From Lichenostomus cassidix (taxonomy: Eukaryota > Chordata > Aves > Passeriformes > Meliphagidae): a stretch of 64,000 bases of DNA. The translations under genes and the position numbers were made by a program. The stretch covers positions 8,948,547 through 9,012,546 of the forward strand of contig CM039198.1 in NCBI GenBank assembly GCA_008360975.2, given 5' to 3'. The notes beneath the pieces are model-generated. The model worked only from the letters and a program-made list of their open reading frames with translations, was not told where the DNA came from and did no database searches. Positions 37,064 to 50,200 of this stretch are shown in pieces. The first letter of the stretch is position 1. Each line of letters begins with the position of its first letter.

Positions 37064-40005
37064 CTTTTCCCCCATGTGCACCAAGCCTGTATTTCTCTGA
37101 TGTGGTGGTGCTGCCCTGCAACAGCTGAGTCACATGGAAGCACCTGAACCCTTGAAAGGGTGAAGGAACCAAGCTGTACCACATTTCCCACTGCCTGCCA
37201 GCTCCATCCTCACTGATCCCTGTCCCTGTAACAACCTTCCACAGCTCAGAGCTGCTGTTGAGCAATAGCAGGAGCTGCTGAACCTGCAGAGGCACAAGGG
37301 CAGCAGGATGGCACTGACTTGTGTCTGTGTTCTGGTAAGCACTGAAACCTCTGTCTTCCCACGGAGGAGATTAACCCTTTCCATGGCAAGGTTGTGACAC
37401 CGAGTGTTCTCCAGTGCCCAGGAATGACCACACAGCTCTGCTGCCACTGTGGAGGGCAGAGACACACCAGGGCCATGGGAATGTGCTACCACAGCATTGG
37501 GGAGATAGATTAATTAATTACAAAGAGCATCATCACGGACATAAACAGTTGCTTGGATGCCTTCTTGGATTAATGGCATCTGTGTTTTATTGCAAAAGAC
37601 CCACTTGAAAAGACAACCACAGGAATGTTTTTGGCAAGAGCAGCCACCAGTGAGCCCTGCCAGAATGAATGCATTCTATTACTTTAATTTTAGTAGAGAC
37701 CAGAGCTTCCTTTAATTACTTTATAGGATAGGAAGACTTCCCTCAAAGGGAGCATTTTGGCTAGGCATGCACATTCATATCTGGCCTTCTCCAGGTGCAC
37801 ACAATTCTTCCCAGCAATGGTGTCCAAGGTGGCTGGTCCTGTGGCTGGCCAAAGACCCTGCAGGTAGCTCTCAGTGAGGGCTGTGGCCCTTTCCTCACCC
37901 CGATGGGCTTTGCAGGACTTCCCTTTGGCAATGCAACAATTTGGATTTGTCTCCCCTGGGAGCTGCAGCAGCAAAGCCTTTATCCCCTGGCCAGGGTGGG
38001 AGGCACAGCCCCAGGGCTGGCAGCTCCAGAGGGTGGGAATGGGATGATGCTGGGCAAGGACTGAGCACAGGGATTAGGGTGACAGTCCAAGGGATGCACG
38101 TGGCACTGCTCAGGGACCTCCTGTTGCTGGTCTGCCAGCCCTTGACATCAGCATGTCAGAGCTAGGGTCCCAGCAGGACATCCCAGTAACCACCTCAGGC
38201 ACTGCAGGCATGGGAGCTGATCTCTGGGGTATGTTTATTGTGGCTTTTATAGTTCTTTATGCTCAGTACAACAATGCCTTTAAAAAGCTGGACTCCTAAG
38301 TTTCCCATGGTGCTGGCTCAAGCCCTGCCCTGGAGATCAAAGTCCACAGAGATAACATCTCATCTCAAGTCTGTTTGTACCAAGAGCAAAACTTTGGGGG
38401 AAAAAATCATCACTTTATGTCAAAAACCAGAATAAGATACCGGGTTCCCTTCTCACAAGATCCAAGGGTTGTGTTTCTGGCAATTTAGCTTAGAGAAGTA
38501 GATGCAACAAAAATGTTGGTGGTTTTTGCCACCAGCCCAGGCTGGATTTCCACCTTGGCTCCATGAGGGGAGGGGAATGGTGGGGAAGGGAAAACCCCAG
38601 GCTATGGATTAGAGCACCCAAGGACCCTCCCTGCTCTCATGGCTCGAGATAAGTTGTCAAAGGATGTGATAACAAGCACCTTAAAGCAAGCTGCAAAGGG
38701 AAAATCTCCCCTCTGCTAGTTTTCCCTGCTCAGCAGGTTTGCTGCAGCTGGATTTTCCTCCCAGTCAATGTCCAGGGATTTGGAGCATCCCAGCCTGCAG
38801 CAGTGGTGGGAAAGGAAGTCTGTTGTGGTGGCAAGTGCTGTTTTTAAGGAAGTGCCACTGAAGAGGTCATCACAGGAAAAACTGTATCAAAGAGATGCTG
38901 CTCTTTCTGAAACAGCCTGACAGCTCTGCCATCAGCTGTGGGACTCTGGATCCTGTGGAAAAGTCTTTCGGGTGAAGAAGGGCCAAATCTGCTCCCAGAA
39001 ATGCAACACAGGGTCACAGCATGGATCAGACCCTCTAGACAGGGCAGAGAGGGAAAATGAACTGTCTGAGGGGCTTATTTCATCTCTGACTTTGCTACAG
39101 AAACAGAGCCAGAATTCCTGTCCCCAGGAAGGAGGTGACAGGCATGTGGCAGAGCTGGCAGTCCTGGGGGAAACACGGAGCTGAATTGCTCACACGAGGA
39201 GGGCAGGGAAACTGAGGCACAGCCAGCACTGTGGCTTGGTGCAACCTCACTCCCCCAGAGGGGTTTGTGTTGCTCCCTGGGCCACTGCTGCCACCAGCAA
39301 CTTGTCTTCTGCTTCCCCCAGCATCTCTCTTTGTCTCCCAAAGCATTGTAAGTAGTGACTCTGCAACAGAAATGCACAAAAAACCCAAAACTCACTCTCA
39401 CAAGCATTCCCCTTCCCCACCTCCAGCCCACACTCCCAGAAACACCATTACAGCACATGCAGGAGATGACTGAAAAGAAAGATGCTCTAGCAAGAGTGAT
39501 AACTTGATGTAACCAGGAGTATATATAAATAAAAAATGCTGCCTAAAGAGATTAATTCCTCCCTCCCATGAGGCCAACAGCTAAGCCCAGGGGCTGTGCT
39601 GCCCCAGCAGCTCCAGCAAGGCTCTGTATTTGCTTTGATGAGCTGTGAGTGTACATCAGAGGTAGCTGAGCCTCCTGCTTTGCCTCCCTTTAGATCTCAG
39701 GTGAAATCAATACACAGAAAGACACATTTCAGGAAATCAGAGAAAAATTTTAAAAAAAACCCTCCAAGAAAAGCTGTGAGACTGAGGAAGCTGAAAGAAG
39801 AGGGGCAAAAGATCACAGAGGTCTGCAAGAAAAAACAAAAATTTCTCATTGTGCTGCTGGACGTAAAATCCAGTCCAACTGGCATTAATAGCAAAAGGAC
39901 ACCCTTGCTACTGATTTTAATGAGGATGGATTAGGATGAGCTTGGAACAAAATAAGAGGAAGGAATAGTCCTAGGAGAGGACAAGGAGCCCTGGGTCTCT
40001 CCTAT
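37064..40005. other. Intronic unique DNA
   Basis: No recognised repeat or exon. A short T/A-rich stretch with gattaattaattacaaagag lies at 37508-37530. Open frames are short. Confidence 0.45.
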
Positions 40006-40530
40006 TGATGCCTGATGGCTTTTTGTCTTTTCTTTTTATACCCTTTTTATACATTTTTATATCCTTTCCCTCTCCTTGTACCCTTTACACACTTTGTACC
40101 TTAGCCCCACATATTTATAATTCTTGCAGTCTGATATTTAGCTTAGTTTGGGGGTTTTGCAAAGCAGGAAGACCAAACATTCACAGTAGAAGGCCAAGGA
40201 CTCTATCTCAGAACTAGAGGCTCCAACCTTGGATGAAGCCTTTTCTCTGCAACATATTTTGCAAACTAGGCTGTAATCTCATTCAGGGCGGGTAACAAGA
40301 ACAGGGGGACAATGACTTCATTTATTAAGTCCCTTACTGGGGTTTTTTTGGTAGATATGCTAATTTGCAAGGTCTATAAAATTGTACATGCATTATACAG
40401 AGTGTGCTTCTCAGTGTTTTCACCTTTAACGAGTTGTGCACTAGGATCCTATTAAAACCAAGATAAAACCCTTTTTCCCTTTTTACTGCTATATCTGCTT
40501 CATATTTCTACCAGCCAAAAGGCAACAACA
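40006..40530 (+). mobile_element. Solo LTR with target-site duplication
   Basis: A 525-bp element with TG (tgatgcc) and CA (ggcaacaaca) ends, flanked on both sides by the 4-bp direct repeat CTAT (40002-40005 and 40531-40534). Inside are a good TATA box (TATAAA, 40375-40380) and an ATTAAA poly(A) signal (40451-40456) about 75 bases later, in the order of U3-R-U5. No retroviral coding sequence adjoins it, so recombination between two LTRs has probably removed the body. A 4-bp duplication is usual for class I (gamma-like) elements. It is intronic and antisense to HS3ST3. Confidence 0.8.
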
Positions 40531-40984
40531 CTATCCTCACCCATCCTGTTGCTGAGGCATTCTCTCTGTGTAAAGACAATGCTCAGGGAAGTCTGGGTGG
40601 ATCAGTGGGATCTGATCAGAGGGATCACTGACTCAGCTGGCATCTCTCAGAGGATGCTGCACCCTCACTAAACAATTGCAGTAAAGCCAGGGGCCTTGCA
40701 ATTCCCTTTGTCTCTGCTCTACCACCCCATGGAACCACCACACACCATGCAGGATGAGTGTTTCACCTGCTGAAATACTCCTGGCTCTTTCCCTTGGCTG
40801 GGGTCAGAAAGGTGTCTGGCAGGACTGCTTCATTTCCCCAGTCAGGGAATGATCCCTGGGTTATTTGCTCCCACAGGATGTACTGAGGGGTCTGTCCTGC
40901 CACTGGGGCATGGCCTGTGCCCAGGGCAGTGAGGTCCCTCCCAGCACACAGGTTTTTATCACATCCTTTATTCCACAGGAGCTG

Positions 40985-41207
40985 AAGTATGAAGAAACCA
41001 GGTTCAGATCAGATACTTAGAAGAAATTCTTTACTACGAGAGTGGTGAGACCCTGTCACAGGCTGCCCAGAGAAGTGTCCAAAGCCAGGTTGGACAGAGC
41101 TTGGAGCAGCCTGGGCTAGTGGAAGTTGTGCCTGTCCATGGCAGGGGGGTTGGAACCAGATGAGTTTTAGTGTCACTTCCAACCCAAACCATTCTGGGAC
41201 TCTATAA
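40985..41207 (+). mobile_element. CR1 LINE 3' fragment
   Basis: The element runs from ggttcagatcagatacttag and aagaaattctttactacgag through gcctgtccatggcagggggg to cacttccaacccaaaccatt, the CR1 3' order on the plus strand. A piece of the usual tgtggatgccccatccctgg segment is deleted between agagaa and gtgtcc at about 41076. It is intronic and antisense to HS3ST3. Confidence 0.88.
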
Positions 41208-43734
41208 ACACAGTGCACTGGGCTGTGCTAGGATGAAAAGGACAGTTCTCAGAGCACAGGGGACACACTAACACTTTTAGTAACTCAAGAAAGTAGCCCT
41301 GGTGGGAGGCAGCCACCCCAAACACACACACGTGTGCCAGAGCCCAGGCTGCAGAGACATCACTGCTGGGTGCTGCAGGCACAGCCCTGGTCACAGACAT
41401 CACTACTGGGGACAAAAATGGCACACCAGCAATATGCCACCTTCCCAAACACAGCCCTCTCCAGGAGGCAGAGCCTCTCCTGCCCCCAGACCCCAAATCT
41501 GCCCACTCTGCTTGCTGCTGGCACACAGTGAGCAGCCTCAGGAGCTCCCAAGATCATCCTTACGGTGGATGCAGGCGTTTATTTGAGCAAGTCGCAGTAT
41601 TTATGTATCTCATTACATCTGCAGCCAGCAGCAGCTGTTTCCACACTATATCTGTCAAGCAGCATTTCAGCAAAACTGCCTTCCTGTCCCTCCACTCCTT
41701 CCAGGTAAGCTCCCTCTGAACATTAGGTCTGACTGACAGCCCAACACAGGTGCAAAGCTCCACCTAAACTGCAGCCCCAGGGCTTCCCTGGCCCCACCCA
41801 ACCCCCCAGCACTGACCACAGCCAGTGGCCACAGTCCCAAATCCAGCCCAGCCAGCAGGGCAGGGGTGACAGAGGGACAGACAAGAAGACATGCCCACCC
41901 AGCCATCCATGCTATTGTGCCCATCACAAGGACATCCTGGCAGGGGTGACAGTGTGTCCCCCAAGGCTGTGCCAGGGATCCTCAGCAGACTCTCAGCTGC
42001 ACACCAGGTCCCACCTCCACTCCCTTCACCACTGGGTTTAAACACCTTAGCAGTTAAGAAAAAAGCACTCCAGGAATCTCAGTGCCTCCAAAATGGACTG
42101 GCACACCGAGCTCTCAGTGCAGCACTGAAGGAGGTAACAGCTGCTGTCACCCTGTCCTGAGGTCACAGCCAGCAAGGCTTGTCCCTCCTGGGGAGCTGGG
42201 AGATCCATCTAAGGAATGCCATGGAGAATGCAGCTTGTTTGCACGTGGCATTGCTGCTAACTCCAGAGATGAGGATTCCTCCTGGATCTCAGGCTGTGAC
42301 CTTGGTCAGGAGGAGCAGAACAATCCCAGGCCACGAGCAGGGCAGCCAAGCCGCAGGAAGCTGAGCCAAAGTGACCCAGCAGGAAGCAGCAGTGTCCCCA
42401 AGATAAGGGGTGCACACACTGTCAGAGCACATGTGTGACTTCATGGCAGCTCCCCTGGCTCCAGAGCAATGGGGCCACGAGTGCTGCCAGGCGAAGGGAA
42501 GAATCTGCACGCAATGAGGGGCTGACAGAGCTCTGCTCAACCCCCCTGTGCCCCACTGTGCTTCCCCTGCTCAGCTCCTGCCTCACTGCCCTCCCAGGGA
42601 GGGAGATTGTGCTGATCAGAGCTAATTACAGCACGCAAACCCTCTGCCTAATTGCTCTGATTAATTATTGACAGGCTGAGCTGCTGCTTGGAGGGCAGCA
42701 GGCAGTGGGGAGCCCTGGGCTCAGGCAGGTGCCCAGGGAGCTCCTGGCTCCTTGTGCTCAGAGGTGATCCTCATGTCCAGCATCCCAGGACCCACTCTGG
42801 AAGGGGACACCATGCCAAGAGGCTCCCAAAAATCCACTCTGCTGGAAAGCACATCTGGACATGTGGAGACCACCAGTGTCTAAGTGCTATTGACAAGCAG
42901 AAACTCCCTGATGTCATTAGCCGTGCAAGCCATTGATTTTCTCTGCTGGAACAAGAAACTCAGTGGAGCTGAGGCAATCACAGGTGACACCACTGCCTCC
43001 TGTGGGCTGACCAGCTGGGATTTGGGAAAGAGGGGTTTTGTGGTTCTTTTCTTTCCAGTGGCTAATTGCTGGTAAATCTCAGCCCTCTGCCTACCAGGAA
43101 GAGATGAAGAGCCCCAGAGCTCTTGGTCACTTCAACATGTGTCCATCCCTTGTATGGGAGTGGAGACACCACCAGACATCTCCTAAAGGGTTTTTCTCTA
43201 CCAGGGCTGGGGCAGGAGCTGGGTTCATCAGCCATCTCTGCAGTGCTTTCCCCATTGCCTGGCCATGAGCTCTTTAACCCAGCCTTAGAGCTCTCCCAGC
43301 AGTCCCAGCAGCTCCAGTGAGTGGGATATGTCATGCACTGGGAAGCACAAACTCCACCTGTCCCCATCAGGCCTGGACCCAACACTCATCACCTCTGGTC
43401 TCTCCAGCACCTCTCCCAGTGACAGCTGAACCCCAGCAGCAGGCAGAGTTCCACACAGAAGGCATGAGCTGTTTGCCAAATTCTTGCAGTGCCAGCTGAT
43501 TCTTATAAGGGAGAAGATCAGGCTCACAGTGATTCCATCATATTTCCAATGTAGTTCCCAAATGAAAAATGATTCTTTATTTCCCTGCTGGATTTGCTTG
43601 GGTAAGTTAAGGCTTCTGGTGGTTGGTTCTGCTGGCTTTTTGGAGCTGCTTTATGGTAACTGTGGTGCCTCTTAATGGAAACAGACACTCCTGCTCTCTG
43701 CTACAGAGACTGTTACTGAGGGATGAGAGGTTAG
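41208..43734. other. Intronic unique DNA between two CR1 copies
   Basis: Slightly more GC-rich than its surroundings but without CpG clustering, so it does not look like a promoter or the missing exon 1. No named repeat. Confidence 0.45.
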
Positions 43735-44363
43735 ACATGACTTGGCAATGTGTGTCTGCAGCCCAGAAAGCCATCTGTGTCCTGGGCTGCATCCCCAGCA
43801 CTGGGAGCAGCAGCTCCAGGGAGTGTACTCTGCTCTGCTGCAACTCCACCTGCAGTGTCTCCAGCTCTGAGGTCCCAACACCACAAGGACATGGAGCTGC
43901 TGGAGGAGCAAGTCCAGAGGAGGCCACAAGATGCTCTAGGAGTTGGAGCTCCTCTGCTCTGGAGACACCTGGGAGAGCTGGAGGTGTTCACCTGGAGAAG
44001 AAAAGGCTCTGAGGAGACCTTAGAGCCACTTACAGTGCCTAAAGGGGCTCCAGGAGAGCTGGAGAGGAACTTTGGACAAGGGCCTGGAGTGACAGGACAA
44101 GGGAGAATGACTTCCCACTGCCTGGGCAGGGATAGATGGGATATGGGGAAGAAATTCTTCCCTGTGAGGGTGATGAGGTACTGGCACAGGGTGCCCAGAG
44201 CAGCTGTGGCTGCCCCTGGATCCCTGGAGGTGTCCAAGGCTAGGCTGGATGTGGCTTGGAGCAACCTGGGGCAGTGGAAGGTGACCCATGACAGGGATTC
44301 AGAACAAGATGATCTTTAGCATTCCTACCTACCCAAACCATCCTGTGACTATGATTCTATCAT
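43735..44363 (+). mobile_element. Longest CR1 LINE copy in the window, with ORF2 end
   Basis: About 630 bp of plus-strand CR1. It starts in the reverse transcriptase C-terminal region (cttggcaatgtgtgtctgca, gcccagaaagccatctgtgt, cctgggctgcatcccc), runs to the ORF2 end and 3' UTR, and closes with an actatgattctatcatt tail. Translated pieces still readable include HHKDMELLEEQVQRR and KKFFPVRVMRYWHRVPRA. The frame is broken, so it is a dead copy. It lies antisense in the HS3ST3 intron. The open frame at 43750-44319 is this remnant, not a host gene. Confidence 0.9.
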
Positions 44364-46239
44364 TACTCTACACCCTGCTGACTCCCCTCTGTGTCATATC
44401 ATGCCAAAGGAGGATTTTCCAGCTGAGGCATTGGACATGATCCTCTTACATCCTTGCACTCTGCCTTTCTCCCTCACAAGTGCAAATCAAGAGCTCCCTT
44501 TTGCATTCCCACCATGCAGTCACTGCTGGGAGAGAACAGCAGAGGACATGGCTGGACATGAATCCCATGAACCCAGCACTCCCCTAAAGCAGAGTTTTGC
44601 TGGGAAATCCTTGCCTGTTTGCCCACTGCAACTCTGCACCACGGAGAGGGAGCTCCCAACCTCTTTCCATCCCACAGAGGGATGCCAGGAGTCACAGCCT
44701 TGGCAGGGAACATCACAGCCTTCAGCCTGGACCTTGCCTTCCTCAATTAAGATCTTAAACCATCCAGTTTCAGGACCTACATTGCAATTTTTGTTTGTTT
44801 TAAAGATGTGCCTATGTGGGCTGGGGTTTATGCCCAGCTAGTATGTGAACAGAGCAGGAGATGGAACATCATCTGAAAAGTTTAAAGACTGAGGGATGAG
44901 AAAAAAAAAACCTGTACAAATGGCCCAGCACCTGATGTAAATAAATCTCAATCTCATTCTTCCTCCCTAAGGGCACCCCTGAAGTGTTACACATGTAAAT
45001 CCTCCCAGACATCCTCCCAGGAGGGACCAGGACTGTATCTTCCCCCACCTGGACCAAGGGAAACCCTGCTGATGAGCTCAGCCTGAACAGAATGGTCTGT
45101 GATGGGGAGAATATGGAAAAAACCTCCATTCCTAAACCAATAACCATCTCACATCTCACTCAAGGATCTCCAAGACCACACATTTCAGCCCTGACTAAGC
45201 AAATCATCTTAAGGAGGAAGGTTGAAGAAGTGTTTGTTATTGGAAGTGTCTCCCTCTTTAGGATTCAGTTTTTGATAAATTAACTCCAGCTTCATTACTT
45301 CATGATATATCTCCCTTGACATTTAATTATACTTACCCCAAACACATTAAGCCAATCAGTCTGAACAGCTTCTTATTAATATGTAAATTTCTCCTTTGAA
45401 AAGCCATGAATCTGTGGAAAATCTCTATAGGCTTCAATTAGGCCCAGTTGGGAAGTTCCCTGAGAAATAGCCTCCTGGCCCAAGGCAGGTGGGATTCAGC
45501 CCCACAGACACTTCCTGGTGCCTGGTTTGAGAATGGGGGAAGAGGATGCTAAATCACCTTTTTTCAGGCCCACTAAAGCACCTTCTCAGGTCTGGAGCCA
45601 TGAAGATGAGAGGTTGAATCCTGCAAACCAACACAGTATGGGCAGCTTATCCCCATCCCAGCACCTTCCCATGGCAGCCACTGCTTGTCCTCTGGCCAAG
45701 TGATCCTCCCTGGGACCACAGACAGGAGGTTGGTGTGGGAGCTGCAGAATATTCCGTGAAATCTCAGCTTTTAGCAAAACAAACAGGAATCTGGTCCTCC
45801 TGGTGCCATGGGCAAATGGGACATGATTTGCATTAGGCAAATAAATCCAACCACACAATTAACCATCTGCCCTGAAGGAGATTTAAGTTTTGCTTTAAAG
45901 CATCACTTCCAACCTCCCTCTGCTCTCATATCCATCTGAATGCCGCAGGATTTTCTGCTCGGAAACCAACTGGGACTTCATTCACTGAATCATTCCTATA
46001 AGTAATTGGAGAGAAACATCAGTGGAGGTATTACAGCCCTGGTGGCCTTTGGCCTCCCGGATGTGTTTCCTGTGGATTACACCAATGGACAAACCACAAA
46101 ACTGCTTCAAAACCTTCCCAAAGGTTCCCACCAAAAGTCTTGAGTCACCAAACCAAAATAATTTCCTGGGAGCTGCTGAGTGCCACATCCACATCTCAAG
46201 AAAAAGTTACCCATTTCACCTTATTTCAAGAGAAATTGC
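44364..46239. other. Intronic unique DNA
   Basis: The part at 45285-45450 is AT-rich with tttgataaattaactccagc and cttattaatatgtaaatttc and might be a regulatory element. Otherwise nothing is recognised. Confidence 0.4.
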
Positions 46240-47040
46240 AGGTTTTCTTTAAAAAAAAAACTGTTTTAGTGTAATTTTGTTTTTATTCCCTACAGTTAGA
46301 CATCAAAATCAGAAATATATCGCAATCAGTGTACTATATAAATAGTCCAATTTTGGAAAACAGCTCTCATGAGCAATAAAGAAACCCAATTTACTATGCA
46401 CTATAATAAAAATATCTCTTCTACCATATAAATCAAACCAAAGTGAACAGATTAAAAAAAAATAAACTCAACCCCCCTGGTTTCTGCCCACGGGCACAGG
46501 CAGACAGCCCTGGGGAAGGGCTTGCCTGCCCTGTATAAATATATACAAGAGCAAATCTGTTAAAAATTGCAGCCACCACTTTGTTTTCTAAAGGTCCCAG
46601 TTTATCCTTCGGCAGAAGAAGGAGGGCTGGGGAGAGGTCGGCCAGAAACACAATCCTTTCCTGTATAAACACTCTAGTCTGTGCTGGTTTTAAGTGCATC
46701 ATATGGTCTATATTTTATATGTGTATACATAGAGAGAAAGAGAGATTTTTCAAGCCAGTCAGAGACATAAAGTGATCTTATATCATCTAAAACCAACAAT
46801 CATACTTGGACTTCTGGCAGTTTTCCTTGCAGTCATCCCTGCCACCCCCCTGCCCCTTCCTCCCGGCTGTCTGCCCCCATTATTTATCATAAGGGCATAT
46901 AAATCACTGTGGAAACTCTTATTATCTTATTTTTCCTCTGCTTCTCTCTTGTCTGTTTGGAGAAAAATTAATGCATTTGTCTCTGGAAAAATGTGCAGTC
47001 TCTATAATTCAGTTTTAAAACAAGCACAGCTAGCAAATGG
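46240..47040. promoter_or_regulatory. AT-rich island resembling a 3' UTR or conserved element
   Basis: About 800 bases of clearly more AT-rich, non-repetitive sequence inside the intron. On the minus strand it resembles a vertebrate 3' UTR: ttgtatatatttatacaggg, actatttatatagtacactg, and a canonical AATAAA (TTTATT at 46282-46287) near its left end. It could be an alternative intronic 3' end, a non-coding transcript or an enhancer. No protein-coding exon is recognised next to it. Confidence 0.3.
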
Positions 47041-47151
47041 ATAGACCTCCGTTAAGAGACTCATTTTTCATGCAAGTAATTGAACCCTTCCCTTCGATTT
47101 TTCCTTTGGGTGTTAAAGACAACTGATGCCTTCCTGGAATTTGCTTATGCC

Positions 47152-47285
47152 TCAGAAAGGTGGAAAGACAGGACAGACAGCAACAGCAGAAGAGAGAAAG
47201 AAAGATGAGACAGAGGGAAAGAAAAAGATCAAAAGGAAAAGGGAAGAAGGGAAGGGAAGTTTTGGGATGGGAAGGGGAAGGTCCA
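47152..47285 (+). repeat. Purine-rich (GA-rich) tract
   Basis: About 130 bases dominated by A and G on the plus strand, mostly gaaag, aaggg and gggaag motifs, with few pyrimidines after 47190. The Lys/Glu/Arg-rich frame through it (47126-47386) is explained by composition. Confidence 0.75.
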
Positions 47286-50200
47286 AAGCACATCTGAAAG
47301 CCTTGGCTATCTCTGTAGATGGTTTGCTGGGAGCCCCCAGGCAAACACCCCAGATGGGATTTTTCCAAAAGCTGGTGGAGCTTTGATTTGGAAAGCTTCT
47401 CACCTCGTGGGCTGCTGAGGAAAGCCATCCCCATCACCTGGACAGCTCAGCACCCTGCAAACCCATGGATCACCAGCCTGCTGTGTCCTGCAAGCACCCC
47501 AAGCCTAGAGGTGGAATAATTCCACAAAGGCCACAATCAAGTGAGTGCTCAGGCCAGCCAAGTCTGTTGTTCCTTTGTCCCTCACTAAATTATCTCTGTC
47601 CCCTGGGAGCTACATTATTGCCTGCAATACATAATGCAATTTGCTTGTTTTCCATGTCTGCCTCATTTTTCCTTGCATGTGCTCTTCCCATGGGAGAAGA
47701 GAAGGATGGGAGAGGAGTTAGGATAGGAACTGGAGCTGGAAAGAGGGGTGATGGTTGAGAAGCTGCAGACAATGTAAAGGGGAATAATGTTGTCTGAAAA
47801 TGGGAAAGACACAGAAAAACCACTAAATGGAGGTGATTCATGAAAAAACAGTGCTCCATCCTCCTCCTTCCCTCTGGAGAAATGCCACCAGATCTCAGAG
47901 ACTGAAAATCCCAGAGTGCAGGGACTAAACTAGCTAACTTAAAGCACCTGAAGTTGGAGGTAGGGAAAAATATTGGAAATGGGCAGTGGATGCAGCAGGC
48001 TGAGACCCAGTGGGCTATTCAGCCACACCTGGGGAGCTCTGGACTCCCTTTCATCTCTGGAGATTATGAACTCACTGCCAGGGTTTTGGGAGCAAGAAGA
48101 TGGATTTTCTCCCTTATTTTCCGAGTTAAAAGGATCTGTCCTCCACGATGTTATTGTGGAGTTCTAGACAAATCAGCAGAGATTATTATAGTTTTGGAAA
48201 TTACTGTGCCATGCCCTGTACTGCTGGAGATGGTGTGTGTATGTCTGTGTATCTGTGCATGCAGAGAGTTTTATGAAAGCCCCAGACACCTCAAAGGACC
48301 TCACTGTTGAGAACAGAGGTTGTTCCTCAAATTATGCTAAGTGACTTCTTTATATATCATTATACATCTCCTCCTGCTGCAAGGCCAAAAAATCCTCAGT
48401 CTGTATTACAAAAAAGGGAGCCTGACCTCAGGCTATGATCTAAAATATATAGAGTCACACAAGTTTACTCTTGCAGTGATTCTTCATCCTTCCAGTGCCA
48501 ATTCTTTGTCCTTTTGCTAAATGAAACTTTAATGGCTGGGAAACAGCTCCATACTTTTATTCCTGGAGCAAAGGAGTCAAGTGCAAAGAGGGCAAAAGTC
48601 TCCGGAAAATAGAAAGATTGAAAAGGTTCTTCCTGGCCTAATTGGCAAGTTCTGGGCAAGGCAAGGGCCAGTGCTGAGGAAGCTGCAGAGATGGACACTG
48701 GTATTTCCAGCCCCACAGTCAAGCAGGGAGTTTTGCCACTATTCACAAGATCATGCAGCAAGAGCTCTTCCCTGTGGTCAGCAATTCCACCTTCTCCCAG
48801 GGAATGCAGCACTGTCTGATCCAGTATCAAAGTCATCTGACATATTTCAGGAGGTTTTAGTTTGTAGCAGATCTAAATTTCATGAGGAAATGATGGAGCA
48901 TCCAGCTCTGGTCTGGCTGGTCTGTAGGTTTAGGCTCTGCTCCACTTCATGTCACAGGGAAGGGACACAGAGGCTGAGCCTTGGGTATTAGTGTGGCACC
49001 AAGGCTGTTCAGAGTGAATACAGATCAATAATGTGAACAGAAAGAAAGAAAAAAGAAAGAAAGGTGAAGTGTTCTCCAGAATATGGATGGATGAAAAACC
49101 CCCGAATATTGACCTCAGGTTCATAAGTCAACTTGAGTCATTTGGATCCAATAAAACCTCCTGTTCTTCACTCAGCACTGAACTAGCATGGGCTGGAGGC
49201 TTCAGACCAGCTCCTGAAGAGAACTCCCAGCCTCTCCTTTTCCAGGGCTGCCCTGCTTAGCAAGACCAACCCTTCACCATTCACTTCTCAGCATCCCCAA
49301 AGAGAAAACCCAGCCTGAGTGTGCTTCCTCTTCCATCATGCTTCCCTGGGAATGTGTAAGGAAACACAGGAAGAACTGGCTAAGCCCACACAGATACTCT
49401 TACAGCAGCAGGGATTTCAAAGCCCTGCTGACACCATGGCCCACCAAGGCAGTCACCCATCACCCCATGATGGTCCACAGGGTCTCACCTTGCAGGAAAG
49501 TGGGACCACTGGGACCCTTGGCATGGTGTGATCTCTCCATTCCAACACAGAGAGCCACGGAGGGATTTGGGAAAGGATTCTGAGTCTTGGGAGCTCAGGT
49601 CTTCTGCTCTTAAGGCACTTTGGAAAGCCCAGACAGGACCCCTGGAGATGAAGATTTTGAAGTGTGATCAAAGAGACTTGACTTAGCAAGGAGGATTAAT
49701 GTTTCTGCAAACGCACACTGAAAGCTTCTTACTTATTCCAGTGGGGGTTTTTCCAAAGGGGCCTAAGGGAGTTAGGCACTTAAAACTCACTCAGATCCTT
49801 TATTTAGTTTGCAAATCCTGTGCTGGAGCAGTGTGACCCCTGAAGCATTACTTCTGAGTGTGTCTGCTTGAGTGAAAAGCTGAATTGATTCTGGCTGTAT
49901 TGGTGGCCTCCTGCAGCTGCTCCTCCACATCAGAGGGAGCGAGTCTGCCTGTGGAAACAGTTGAGGGTACGAAGTATTTGAAGAAATAAATAAGACAGCC
50001 CACTGAAACCATGTGGGCTGTGTGTTCAAGGGGATTGCTGGGAGTGGCTGTAGGTCTGATCCCTTCCACAGGGGCTTGTGCTGGACATAATGAGCTGGAG
50101 AATGCTATGAATGATCTCCATCTGGGCAAGCAGCATCCCTAATCCTTCCTGGTGGGTCTCACCACCACCTCTAAGAAAGCTACAGGAATCACTTATCTCA

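Noticed and set aside
43750..44319. 189-codon plus-strand open frame that looks protein-like
   Set aside because: It is the decayed CR1 reverse transcriptase end, not a host gene.
45600..45630. Sequence resembling a tRNA T-arm (ggttgaatcc)
   Set aside because: No matching acceptor, anticodon or D-arm around it.
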